Source of the DNA: Pigmentiphaga litoralis
GTDB taxonomy: Bacteria; Pseudomonadota; Gammaproteobacteria; Burkholderiales; Burkholderiaceae_B
NCBI RefSeq assembly: GCF_013408655.1
Contig: NZ_JACCBP010000001.1
Location: forward strand, 930,001-994,000
Direction of reading: 5' to 3'
DNA: 64,000 nucleotides
This document shows, piece after piece, positions 16,100-24,167 of this stretch. The notes beneath the pieces were generated by a model. The model had not been told where the DNA came from. It saw nothing but the letters and a program-made list of their open reading frames with translations, and did no database searches. Each line of letters begins with the position of its first letter. Position 1 is the stretch's first letter. The position numbers and the translations under genes are program-made.

Positions 16100-16801
16100 A
16101 TGAACCTCGTACGCAAAGCTGAAGATCGCGGTCACGCCTCGCACGGCTGGTTGAACAGCCATCACACTTTCTCGTTCGCCGAATACCACAACCCCAAGGA
16201 AATGGGCTGGAGCGATCTGCGTGTGATCAACGACGACACGGTGGCGCCCGGCCAGGGTTTCGGTGAACACGGCCACCGCGATATGGAGATCATTTCGTAT
16301 GTGCTGGACGGCGCACTGGAACACAAGGATTCGATGGGCACGGGTTCGGTGATCCGCCCGGGCGACGTGCAGTTGATGAGCGCCGGCACCGGCGTGCGCC
16401 ACAGCGAGTTCAACCATTCGCGCACCGACACGGTCAACTTCCTGCAGATCTGGATCCTGCCCAAGTTCAAGGGCGTGCGGCCCAACTATCAGGAACGCCA
16501 GTTCGACGCGACCGAAAAGCGTGGCCGCCTGCGTGTGGTGGTGTCGCCCGATGGTCGTGACGGATCCCTGACCGTGAACCAGGACGCCACGCTGTACGCC
16601 GGCCTGCTGGATGGCAGCGAACGTGTGGTGCAGGCCATCGATCCCAGCCGCAAGGGGTATGTGCATGTGGCGCGTGGCGCGCTCACGGTAAACGGGCAGG
16701 TGCTCAAGGCCGGCGATGCACTGAAGGTGTCCGACGAACGCGAAGTCGTGTTCGAAGGCGGCCAGGACGCCGAAGTCCTGTATTTCGATCTGGCGGCATG
16801 A
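16100..16801 (+). CDS. Pirin family protein (YhhW-like)
   Basis: 233 residues, bicupin. The metal ligands match E. coli YhhW: H57 and H59 ('GEHGHRDMEI'), H101 and E103 ('GVRHSEFN'). N-terminal cupin about 1-130, C-terminal cupin 150-233 ('HVARGALTVNGQVLKAGDALKVSDEREVVFEG'). Pirins of this type have quercetin 2,3-dioxygenase activity in vitro and may serve as redox sensors. 'AGGAG'-type site 'caggagcc' lies before the ATG. Divergent from its probable LysR regulator. Confidence 0.93.
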   Translation: MNLVRKAEDRGHASHGWLNSHHTFSFAEYHNPKEMGWSDLRVINDDTVAPGQGFGEHGHRDMEIISYVLDGALEHKDSMGTGSVIRPGDVQLMSAGTGVRHSEFNHSRTDTVNFLQIWILPKFKGVRPNYQERQFDATEKRGRLRVVVSPDGRDGSLTVNQDATLYAGLLDGSERVVQAIDPSRKGYVHVARGALTVNGQVLKAGDALKVSDEREVVFEGGQDAEVLYFDLAA

Positions 16802-16916
16802 AAGTCATCAGCTGATCGCGCGGGTCGGGGCAGCCGGGGGGCAGGAGTAGAATGCCCCTCGGCTGCTGCCGCCGGGTTCCGACCGCGCCAGCACGCGCGC
16901 AAGGAATCCCCGCGTC

Positions 16917-17840
16917 ATGTCCTTCCTTTTCCATCTGATTGAGCAATATGGCCTGCTGATCGTGTTCGCGAACGTGTTCGTGGAACAGCTCGGCGCGCCC
17001 ATTCCCGCCTATCCCACGCTGGTCATCACCGGCGCCATGCTGGGGCGCGGCGAGCTGTCGGCGCCGCTGCTGCTGGCGGTGGCGATCGGGTCGGCCCTGC
17101 TGGCAGACACCATCTGGTATGAAGCCGGCAAGCGGTATGGCGGACGCGTCATGTCGACCTTGTGCCGCATTTCGATTTCGCCTGACACCTGCGTGCGCCA
17201 GACCGCGTCCGTGTATGCGCGGTGGGGCGCCTGGTCCTTGCTGGTCGCCAAATTCATTCCGGGCTTTGCGTCCCTGGCCAGCGCGCTCGCCGGCATGGTC
17301 GGCACGCCGCGCCGCACCTTCATTCTGTTTGACGGATTGGGCGCCGCGCTTTGGGCCGGGTCGGCCATCGCGCTGGGTTCCATCTTCAGCAGCGGCATCG
17401 ACGAACTGCTGATTGCCCTGGCCGAACTGGGCAAGTGGGGACTGCTGCTGGTGGCCGTGGTGTTCGCGGTCTTTATCGGCAAGAAGCTGTGGCAGCGGCA
17501 CACGCTGCTGCGGTCGCTGCACATGGCGCGCGTGACCGTGGCGGAACTGAAGGAACTGCACGACCAGGGCCTGACACCCACGGTGCTGGACGTGCGCACG
17601 CCGCTGTTGCAGCAGCAAGGGCGCATTCCCGGCGCGATTGCCGTGCCGATCGAAGGCATGAAAGGCTTCGTGCTGGAAGGCCGGCCCGATGATGAAGTGA
17701 TCGTGTATTGCGCCTGCCCGAACGAGATTTCGGCCGCGCAGCTGGCGTCGCAGCTGCGCCGGCAGGGCTTTCAGCGCGTGCGGCCGCTGACCGGCGGCAT
17801 CGACGCCTGGATCGCCGCCGGGCACCCGGTGGAGAAATAA
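16917..17840 (+). CDS. DedA-family membrane protein fused to a rhodanese domain
   Basis: 307 residues. Residues 1-195 are a DedA/VTT protein ('EQYGLLIVFANVFVEQLGAPIPAYPTLVITGAML', 'WYEAGKRYGGRVM', 'KFIPGFASLASALAGMVGTPRRTF'); about 205-305 is a rhodanese domain ('VLDVRTPLLQQQGRIPGAI', catalytic loop 'YCACPNE', 'LTGGIDAWIAAGHPVE'). DedA proteins move lipids such as undecaprenyl phosphate; rhodaneses transfer sulfane sulfur. The catalytic Cys is present, so the cytoplasmic tail may be active. TadA follows two bases downstream. Confidence 0.92.
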   Translation: MSFLFHLIEQYGLLIVFANVFVEQLGAPIPAYPTLVITGAMLGRGELSAPLLLAVAIGSALLADTIWYEAGKRYGGRVMSTLCRISISPDTCVRQTASVYARWGAWSLLVAKFIPGFASLASALAGMVGTPRRTFILFDGLGAALWAGSAIALGSIFSSGIDELLIALAELGKWGLLLVAVVFAVFIGKKLWQRHTLLRSLHMARVTVAELKELHDQGLTPTVLDVRTPLLQQQGRIPGAIAVPIEGMKGFVLEGRPDDEVIVYCACPNEISAAQLASQLRRQGFQRVRPLTGGIDAWIAAGHPVEK

Positions 17841-17842
17841 GG

Positions 17843-18571
17843 GTGGCGGGGCCGGGGAAGGGGGGCGACGCGCAGATCGGCTCGGCGGCCAAGGCGCACG
17901 CCGGGTCGCAGAGCGGGGCAGGCGCATTGGCAGGCGGCCACGCGGGCGGCCTTGCAGGTGGCCCTGCAGGCGGCCACCCGGGCGGCCTGCCAGGCGCCTT
18001 GCCAGTTGATCACGCCGCCGTGGATCGCCATCACATGGCGCGGGCGCTGGTGCTGGCCCGGCAGGCGTGGGACCGGGGCGAAGTGCCGGTGGGCGCCGTG
18101 CTGGTGGCTGCGGATGGCCGGGTGCTGGGTGAAGGATCCAACCGCCCGATCGGCAACAGCGACCCCACGGCCCATGCCGAGATCGTTGCCTTGCGCACCG
18201 CGTGCACCGCGGTCGGCAATTACCGGCTGCCCGGCGCCACTTTGTACGTGACGCTGGAACCGTGCGCGATGTGCATGGGCGCCATGCTGCATACCCGGCT
18301 GGCGCGCGTGGTGTTTGGCGCGCCGGATCCCAAGACAGGGGTGTGTGGCGGCACGATCGACCTGCCGGCGGTGGCGCAGCTGAATCACCAGACCGTGGTG
18401 GAAGGCGGCGTGCTGGCCGCGGAATGCGCGGACCTGCTGCGGGCCTTCTTCCGGGCAAGGCGGGATGCGGTAAAGGCAAGGAGACTGGCGGAACGGGAAG
18501 GGGCCGGGGCAGGGCCGCAGGTCGTGCCCGATGCGTTGACGGATGGCGAGGCGACTGACCCGGCTGCGTAA
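17843..18571 (+). CDS. tadA: tRNA adenosine(34) deaminase TadA with repetitive N-terminal extension
   Basis: 242 residues if GTG 17843 is used; GTG 18020 would give a protein of normal length. Zinc and catalytic motifs are intact: 'PTAHAEIVALR' and 'LEPCAMCMGAML'. It deaminates A34 to inosine in tRNA-Arg(ACG), an essential step for CGN decoding. The optional N-terminal extension is encoded by six 12-base repeats giving AGGH/AGGL/AGGP units. The C-terminus also has an extra Glu/Ala-rich stretch. Confidence 0.9.
   Translation: MAGPGKGGDAQIGSAAKAHAGSQSGAGALAGGHAGGLAGGPAGGHPGGLPGALPVDHAAVDRHHMARALVLARQAWDRGEVPVGAVLVAADGRVLGEGSNRPIGNSDPTAHAEIVALRTACTAVGNYRLPGATLYVTLEPCAMCMGAMLHTRLARVVFGAPDPKTGVCGGTIDLPAVAQLNHQTVVEGGVLAAECADLLRAFFRARRDAVKARRLAEREGAGAGPQVVPDALTDGEATDPAA
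17930..18001 (+). repeat. Six 12-bp tandem units in the 5' part of tadA
   Basis: Units of the form GCAGGCGGCCAC run without interruption from 17930 to 18001, keep the reading frame and encode Ala/Pro-Gly-Gly-X tetrapeptides (X = His, Leu, Pro). They are only translated if the GTG at 17843 is the start. Confidence 0.85.
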
Positions 18572-18723
18572 GGACGGATGGCGCCGACCCGGTCTTGCGT
18601 CGGCCGCGCGTTCGCGGGTGTCGGTCCCCGGCCGTTCACTGGCGCGCACCCCTTCGCGCGTTTGGCCGCGCCGGCGTTCCGGGCGACAATGCGGCTGCCT
18701 TTTTTGCTTTGGATTCCCCGTTC

Positions 18724-19785
18724 ATGCCTGCCTGCCCGATCTGCGACGCCCCCGACGCCAACGCCGCTGCTGCGCCCACCCCGCGCCGCCGCGCGCCCGC
18801 CCGGCCCGGCATCTACCTGGTGTCGCCGTCGGGTGCGGTGCTGGATCCCGAGACCCTGGTGCGGGCCAAAACCCATTTGTCCGCCGAAGGCTTCAAGGTA
18901 TCGATGGATCGAGGCGCGTCGTTGCGCCACGAACGATTCGCGGGCACCGATGCGCAGCGCCTGGCTGCCTTGCAGCGTGCCGCCACGCAAAAGTCGCAGT
19001 TCGTGATGGCGACCCGCGGCGGCTACGGCATGTCGCGGCTGCTGGACCGCATCGACTGGAAGGCCATGGCCGACAGCGGCAAGACCTTCATCGGCCACAG
19101 CGATTTCACTGCTTTTCAACTGGCCCTGCTCGCCAAGACCGGCGCAGTCAGCTATGCAGGCCCGATGGCCGTGTTCGACTTTGGCGGCAAGCGCGTCGAC
19201 GACCTGACCGCGGCCCTGTTTGGCGAGACGCTGCGCGGCGAGCTGGAAGTGCTGAGCTTCGACAGCCCGGATGCAGACCCGGTCGATGCCCGCGGGGTAC
19301 TGTGGGGCGGCAACCTGGCCATGCTGGTGTCCCTGATCGGCACGCCCTACCTGCCCAAGATCAAGGGCGGCGTGCTGTTCCTGGAAGACGTCAACGAACA
19401 CCCCTATCGAGTCGAACGCATGCTGCTGCAACTGCACCAGGCGGGCGTGCTGGCCAAACAGAAAGCCATCGTGCTAGGCAGCTTTACCGACTACAAACTA
19501 TCGCCGCTGGATGGCGGGTACGACATGGCGTCGGTCCATGCGTGGCTGCGCCGTGAAGTGAAGGTGCCGGTGGTAACGGATTTGCCGTTTGGCCACGTCA
19601 AGACCAAGGCGACGCTCCCGGTGGGCGAACGGGTCGGCATCGCGACCGAAGACGGCATGGCGCATCTGGTGTTCGAGGCGCATGAGCGGAATCATGCAGG
19701 TCATGATCATGACCACGGTGAGCATGACCATGACCATGACCATGATCACGACCACGGCCACGGCCACGACCACGACCATGCCTGA
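18724..19785 (+). CDS. ldcA: LD-carboxypeptidase (peptidase S66) with His-rich tail
   Basis: 353 residues from ATG 18724. The Ser-Glu-His triad of S66 is visible: Ser in 'FIGHSDFTAFQ', Glu in 'VLFLEDVNEHPYRVERML', His in 'LPFGHVKTKATLPVGERVG'. The family removes the terminal D-Ala from murein tetrapeptides during peptidoglycan recycling (LdcA), or cleaves microcin C (MccF branch). The last 27 residues are almost only His and Asp (19700-19780), a likely metal-binding or slippage-generated tail. The N-terminus has a CxxC ('ACPICDAP'). Confidence 0.9.
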   Translation: MPACPICDAPDANAAAAPTPRRRAPARPGIYLVSPSGAVLDPETLVRAKTHLSAEGFKVSMDRGASLRHERFAGTDAQRLAALQRAATQKSQFVMATRGGYGMSRLLDRIDWKAMADSGKTFIGHSDFTAFQLALLAKTGAVSYAGPMAVFDFGGKRVDDLTAALFGETLRGELEVLSFDSPDADPVDARGVLWGGNLAMLVSLIGTPYLPKIKGGVLFLEDVNEHPYRVERMLLQLHQAGVLAKQKAIVLGSFTDYKLSPLDGGYDMASVHAWLRREVKVPVVTDLPFGHVKTKATLPVGERVGIATEDGMAHLVFEAHERNHAGHDHDHGEHDHDHDHDHDHGHGHDHDHA

Positions 19786-19818
19786 CACCACTATCGCCCG
19801 CTAGTCCGCGGCCGCGGC

Positions 19819-19839
19819 CGCGGGCACATCTTGCCCGCG
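19819..19839. terminator. Hairpin between convergent ldcA and cdsA-like genes
   Basis: CGCGGGCA (19819-19826) and TGCCCGCG (19832-19839) form an 8-bp stem with a 5-base loop. It overlaps an 18-base perfect palindrome CCGCGGCCGCGGCCGCGG at 19806-19823. Position between two convergent stops suggests a shared bidirectional terminator; no T-run. Confidence 0.5.
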
Positions 19840-19873
19840 TTCCGCCAACGCCGTCACGCCCAGCCAGTCGGCC

Positions 19874-20818
19874 TCAGGTCCACCAGTAACGCACCACATT
19901 GAAAAAGATCGGGGCCGCAAAGCACACCGAATCCAGGCGGTCCAGCATGCCGCCGTGGCCTTCGATCATGTGGCCCCAGTCCTTCACGCCGCGATCGCGT
20001 TTGATCGCCGACATCACCAGCCCGCCAAAGAATCCCAGCAGATTCAGCAGCAGCGCGATCAGCCCGGACTGCCAGGGATTGAACGGCGTGATCCAGTACA
20101 ACGCCGCGCCCAGCAAGGACGCAAGCGCCAGCCCGCCTACAAAGCCTTCCAGTGTCTTGGATGGCGACAGGTGCGGCGCGATCTTGCGTTTGCCGACCAG
20201 CTTGCCGCACACATACTGCAGCACGTCCGACGACTGCACCACGATCACCAGATAGGCGATCAGCAGCAGATTGCGGTCGGCGTAGCCAGGAATGTCCAGC
20301 GTCAGCAGGGCAGGCACATGGGAAATGCAGAACACCGCAATCATCAGGCCCCACTGCACCGTGGACGCGCGTTCCAGGAACCGGGTGGCATCGCCATGCA
20401 GGGTCGACAAAATCGGCAGCAGCAGAAACGTATAGACCGGAATGAAGATGGCGAACATGCCATACCAGTTCATGCCGATCAGGATGTACTGCAGCGGCAG
20501 CGCAAGATAGAACGCCGCCACCAGCGCCGGGTAATCGCCGCGCCGCGTGGGGGCCAGGGTGATGAATTCGCGTAGCGCATAGAACGACACCGCATAGAAC
20601 AGCAAAATGACGGCCCAGCGCCCAAGCAGGAAGGCCAGGCCGATCACCAGCACCATCACCCACCAGGCATTGATCCGCGAGTTCAGGTTGTCGATGACCG
20701 AATGCGGTCCGGGGCCCGCGCGCCACTTCAGCAGGAAGCCGACGAGCGAGGCAAACGCCAGCACGGCGCCAATGCCGGCGAACAGCAGGAAGGTATGGTC
20801 GTGCATCAGATCGCCCAT
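19874..20818 (-). CDS. ynbB: CDP-diglyceride synthase homologue (YnbB-like phosphatidate cytidylyltransferase)
   Basis: 314 residues from ATG 20818. About eight membrane segments; the CTP-transferase signature is present in two parts, 'SDVLQYVCGKLVGKRKIAPHLSPSKTLEGFVGG' and 'KRDRGVKDWGHMIEGHGGMLDRLDSV'. It should make CDP-diacylglycerol from phosphatidate and CTP in the inner membrane. It is the last gene of an operon also holding a CDP-alcohol phosphotransferase and an acyltransferase, matching the E. coli ynb set. A paralogue of the housekeeping CdsA, presumably encoded elsewhere. Confidence 0.9.
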   Translation of the reverse strand: MGDLMHDHTFLLFAGIGAVLAFASLVGFLLKWRAGPGPHSVIDNLNSRINAWWVMVLVIGLAFLLGRWAVILLFYAVSFYALREFITLAPTRRGDYPALVAAFYLALPLQYILIGMNWYGMFAIFIPVYTFLLLPILSTLHGDATRFLERASTVQWGLMIAVFCISHVPALLTLDIPGYADRNLLLIAYLVIVVQSSDVLQYVCGKLVGKRKIAPHLSPSKTLEGFVGGLALASLLGAALYWITPFNPWQSGLIALLLNLLGFFGGLVMSAIKRDRGVKDWGHMIEGHGGMLDRLDSVCFAAPIFFNVVRYWWT

Positions 20819-20891
20819 GGGGTTCTCGCGACGGGAAGCGAGGTGCAGAAGAGGGTGGTGCGAGGGCCAGGGCTGCAAGACAAAGTCGTCA

Positions 20892-21512
20892 TCACACCTG
20901 CTCCGTCGACAGCGACAGCAAGGCACTGCGGGCGCGTTCCAGAAAATCTTCTTTGGATTCGCCCTCCGCCACGTGCAGCGGCGCGCCAAAACTCAAGGTG
21001 CACAGCAGCGGCAGGGGGATCACGCTACCCTTGGGCATCACCCGCTTCAGGTTAGAGATCCACACCGGAATCAGCTCCACTGCCGGCCGTTCCAGGCCCA
21101 GCCGATAGATGCCGCTCTTGAACGGCAGCAGGCCTTCTTCCATGTTGCGGGTACCCTCCGGAAACAGGATCAAGGAATCGCCTGCGTCCAGCGCGTCCAG
21201 CATCGGTTGCAACGGGTTGGCCGACGGGTCGCTGCGCTGGCGTTCAACCAGTACGCCATTAAAGACCTTGTGGATCAGATAGCGGCGGGTGGCGCTGGTG
21301 TGCCAATAGTCCGCGCCCGCCACGGGCCGGGTGCGAGCCCGCAACGCCGGCGGCAGCGACGACCACAACAACACGAAGTCGGCATGGCTGCTGTGATTGG
21401 CAAAGTAGATGCGCTGCACCGGCTGCGGCGCGCAGCCCAGCCACAAGGCACGCGCGCCAGTCAAGGCGCGAGCGCCGGCGGTGATGGCAAGAGCGGCAAC
21501 GGGCGCAAACAT
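20892..21512 (-). CDS. PlsC-like lysophospholipid acyltransferase
   Basis: 206 residues from ATG 21512, preceded by a well-spaced 'gaagga'; longer in-frame starts cross the 15-bp repeat array and are rejected. The HX4D catalytic motif is 'ANHSSHADFVLL' and block III is 'LILFPEGTRNMEEGLLPFKSGIYRLG'. It should esterify a lysophosphatidate-type acceptor. It is not part of the four-gene ynb set of E. coli, so it is an addition that gives this operon its own phosphatidate supply. Confidence 0.88.
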   Translation of the reverse strand: MFAPVAALAITAGARALTGARALWLGCAPQPVQRIYFANHSSHADFVLLWSSLPPALRARTRPVAGADYWHTSATRRYLIHKVFNGVLVERQRSDPSANPLQPMLDALDAGDSLILFPEGTRNMEEGLLPFKSGIYRLGLERPAVELIPVWISNLKRVMPKGSVIPLPLLCTLSFGAPLHVAEGESKEDFLERARSALLSLSTEQV

Positions 21513-21574
21513 GCTGGAGTCCTTCGGGGGGCGAGGGGGAATGCGGGGATCGGGATCGAACGGGCCGGCGGCGT

Positions 21575-21634
21575 GTGGGGGCGTGACAGGTGGGGGCGTG
21601 ACAGGTGGGGGCGTGATACGTGGGGGCGTGTTGT
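21575..21634 (-). repeat. Four 15-bp tandem units upstream of the acyltransferase
   Basis: Units of GTGGGGGCGTGACAG (plus strand) run 21575-21634; the first two are identical and the third and fourth diverge at the last bases. They lie in the gap between the small membrane-protein gene and the acyltransferase start. Confidence 0.88.
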
Positions 21635-21667
21635 CTGGCGTCGACGTCATGGCTGGGGCTGCCGCTA

Positions 21668-22279
21668 TCAATACGCAGGAAACAGCCAGGGCATGGCCAG
21701 CAGGCTGCTGAGCGTCAACGCCACCTGGAATCCCACAATTGCCGCCTGGACGACCAGCAGACGCAAGGCCCCGTGGGTGCGCGGCGCCAGCGGCCGGCCA
21801 GCCAGGCGCGCAGGCATCAAGCCGGTGCCGACCAGCATGGCGTCCATGGCGGCCAGGCGGGTGGCAAGCCGCGCGCTGAGCGACGACGCGCTCGCCTGCC
21901 TGGTCTTCTCAAGGTCGCCGTCGCCAGAAGCCGCGTCGCCAGAAGCCCCGTCACCACAAGCCCCGTCACCAGAAGCCCCGTCACCACGCCGCTCGGCACC
22001 GCTGCGCGGGTCGCTTGCGTCGCCGTCGGCGTCCCCACGCCCCAGCGCATCAAACAGATCGGCGTCCAGCGCCACCCGCATCGCCCAGATCTTTTGCAGC
22101 ACACCCACCAGCACCAGCAACGTCGCCAACGCGCTGCCCACCCGCGTGCCGAAGCCCATCGGCCATTGCAGCAGCCCCCAGGCCAGGGCGATGATCGTGA
22201 TCGACGACGACAGATGATCCAGCTGCCGTCCGCGTCGCAGCACGCTGGCCAGGGTGAGCAGGCCGAGGTCAGACGGCAT
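21668..22279 (-). CDS. Small membrane protein of the ynb-like operon, unknown function
   Basis: 203 residues from ATG 22279, whose start overlaps the upstream gene by 11 bases. Two hydrophobic helices near the N-terminus ('ITIIALAWGLLQWPMGFG', 'LATLLVLVGVLQKIWAM') and two near the C-terminus ('LLVVQAAIVGFQVALTLSSLLAMPWLF') flank an acidic, Gly/Ser/Ala-rich loop made by a 15-bp repeat. No known family recognised. Its place between the YnbD-like phosphatase and the acyltransferase suggests it is a partner in the same lipid pathway. Confidence 0.75.
   Translation of the reverse strand: MPSDLGLLTLASVLRRGRQLDHLSSSITIIALAWGLLQWPMGFGTRVGSALATLLVLVGVLQKIWAMRVALDADLFDALGRGDADGDASDPRSGAERRGDGASGDGACGDGASGDAASGDGDLEKTRQASASSLSARLATRLAAMDAMLVGTGLMPARLAGRPLAPRTHGALRLLVVQAAIVGFQVALTLSSLLAMPWLFPAY
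21920..21994 (-). repeat. About five 15-bp tandem units coding a GDGAS linker
   Basis: Units of GTCACCAGAAGCCCC on the plus strand run 21920-21994 with few changes, in frame with the membrane-protein gene on the minus strand; they encode Gly-Asp-Gly/Ala-Ala-Ser/Cys pentapeptides in its central cytoplasmic or periplasmic loop. Confidence 0.88.
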
Positions 22280-24167
22280 GGGGCGTTTCCGGTGGAAGAG
22301 GCGGTGGGAGGGGAGGTGAACAGAAAGGCGCAGCTGACGGCGCTGAGGTGTGCAGCCCGGCATCCTTGACGGCATCGAGCACCGCGCGGTGCGCCGCCGT
22401 CAACACGATCTGCGGGCGGGCACGCTGCAACTGCGCGATGGCATCGTCCACCGACGTGGCGCGGCCCGTCGACAACAGCCATGCCGCCACCGCCGTGGCG
22501 CTGCGTGAATAGCCCAGTGCACAGGCAACCAGCACCAGGCCACGCTGCCGCATCTGTTCGATGGCGTCCGCGGCCGCCTGGCAGGCCAGGACACTGGGGA
22601 CGGTCAGGTCCATAACCGGGAAGGTGGCATACGCACGACCCGCAGGATCGGCACCGATTTCAGCCGTCATGTCGATCAGTCCGGCAAACATCGGAGCGTT
22701 CGACGTGGGCAGTGCATTGCGTGCCGCTGTGTTCGGGAGAAGGCCCGCAGATTCAGGGGTCGCTGCGTCACGGTTCGCTGCATCCCGATCCGTTGCATCT
22801 TCATGCGCTGCATCCCCATCCGTTGCGGGTTGATCCGTTGCGTATTGATCCGCCGCGTATTCATTCGCTGCGTATTCATGCGTTGCATCCCGATCCGTTG
22901 CGGATTGATTCGCTGCGTATTCAACTGCTGCGTAGGCGTCCGCTGCAACCCGATCCGTTGCGTATTCTTCCGACGCCCCGGCTTTCCACGCCCGTAATGG
23001 CCCCAGCCACACACCATCGGCCACTGCATCCGCGTGCGGATGCCGCCGCGTCCACCATGCCGCGTTGATCCGCGCCGCCAACAGGTACGGCGCGAACAGC
23101 CACCGCGCCGCCGGACTCAGGGTGCCATCGGCCCGCTTCTGGAATCCGGCCGGGCCGAGCCACGCGTAGTTCAACGCGACCAAACCCAGCGACAACGCAG
23201 GCCACGCCAACCACAGTGCCGTGCCGCCCAGGCAAGCCAGCACCGCAAACACCACCGCGCCCGCCAGATACCGCCACGCCAGTCGCCGCGCCTGGGCCGC
23301 AGCCCGAGGGGCATCGCCCGTAGCAAAAGGCGCCTCGCCAGCACCAAAAGGGGCCGCGCCCGCACCCAGAGCGGCCTTGCTCGCACCCAAACCTGCCTCG
23401 CCAGCAGCCTCAGGCCCATGACCCGACCGCAGCAAACTCCGGCCTTGATCCGCTGGCAAACCACGCCACCCGGGACCTGCTCGCAGAACCTTCGTCCCAC
23501 GACCGCGCGCCAACGGACTCGGCCCCTGATCCGGCCACAGCCACACACACAGCCATCCGGCCAGCACACCAGTCGGCAGATCCACAAAATGATGCTGCCA
23601 CGTTGTCAGCACCGACAGTCCGATCAACGCGAACCACCCATGCACCAGCAGCTTCCAGATGCCCCGCGAATGCGCCGCGAAGCACACCCACAGCACCACC
23701 AGCAGCGTGATGTGCAAGGACGGCGCCTGGTTGAAGGGCTTGTCGAAGCCCATCAACACGTCAAACATCCATCCGAACACGCCGTCTTGCGCGGGCCGGT
23801 CCACACTGAACCGCAGCGGAAACAGCAGGAAGCACGTCACCGCAATCGCCTGCGCGGTCAGCAGCCGGCGGCCATGGGTATCCAGTTCACGCTTGGTCGC
23901 GCACGCCAGCAAGGACAATCCGTAGAGCAAATCGATCGACCAATAGGGAACGATCGTCCACGGCCACAAGGGAATCAGATGTTCCCATCCAAACACGACG
24001 CTGCCCACCTCTGCACGCTGCGCGGTCGCCCACGTGGCAAAGCCATAGGTGCCAAAAAAAAGCGGCGCCAGCAGCAATAGCCACAGCACCGCTCGCTTCC
24101 AGAGCCCACGCGGGCGTTGCAGCAACGCGTCGGGCGCGCCTGCGCCTGCGGGCAGGGCGGTGGTCAT
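22269..24167 (-). CDS. ynbD: PAP2-type phosphatase fused to dual-specificity phosphatase domain (YnbD-like)
   Basis: 632 residues, against about 430 for E. coli YnbD. Residues 20-215: PAP2/inositolphosphotransferase-like membrane domain with 'PSLHIT' and 'TTWQHHFVDLPTG'. About 215-300: low-complexity Gly/Ala/Pro insert with heptad-like 'GxAPFGA' units. Then further membrane segments, a 14-unit pentapeptide linker, and from about 500 a dual-specificity phosphatase domain with CX5R ('ACALGYSRSATAVAAWLL'). The usual His before the catalytic Cys is Ala. Likely dephosphorylates a lipid phosphate made by this operon. Starts by ATGA overlap with the preceding gene. Confidence 0.87.
   Translation of the reverse strand: MTTALPAGAGAPDALLQRPRGLWKRAVLWLLLLAPLFFGTYGFATWATAQRAEVGSVVFGWEHLIPLWPWTIVPYWSIDLLYGLSLLACATKRELDTHGRRLLTAQAIAVTCFLLFPLRFSVDRPAQDGVFGWMFDVLMGFDKPFNQAPSLHITLLVVLWVCFAAHSRGIWKLLVHGWFALIGLSVLTTWQHHFVDLPTGVLAGWLCVWLWPDQGPSPLARGRGTKVLRAGPGWRGLPADQGRSLLRSGHGPEAAGEAGLGASKAALGAGAAPFGAGEAPFATGDAPRAAAQARRLAWRYLAGAVVFAVLACLGGTALWLAWPALSLGLVALNYAWLGPAGFQKRADGTLSPAARWLFAPYLLAARINAAWWTRRHPHADAVADGVWLGPLRAWKAGASEEYATDRVAADAYAAVEYAANQSATDRDATHEYAANEYAADQYATDQPATDGDAAHEDATDRDAANRDAATPESAGLLPNTAARNALPTSNAPMFAGLIDMTAEIGADPAGRAYATFPVMDLTVPSVLACQAAADAIEQMRQRGLVLVACALGYSRSATAVAAWLLSTGRATSVDDAIAQLQRARPQIVLTAAHRAVLDAVKDAGLHTSAPSAAPFCSPPLPPPLPPETPHAV
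22761..22970 (-). repeat. Fourteen 15-bp units encoding a pentapeptide linker in ynbD
   Basis: Exactly fourteen consecutive 15-base units, plus-strand consensus CG(C/T)TGCGTATTGATC, run 22761-22970. On the coding strand they give pentapeptides of type (Y/D)-A-(T/A)-(D/N)-(R/Q/E). All keep the frame, so copy changes lengthen or shorten the linker between the membrane and phosphatase domains. Confidence 0.92.

Noticed and set aside
22761..22970. Possible CRISPR array or pentapeptide-repeat protein
   Set aside because: Units are directly adjacent with no spacers, so not CRISPR; the peptide lacks the A(D/N)LxX pattern with a central Leu/Phe, so not the pentapeptide-repeat fold.
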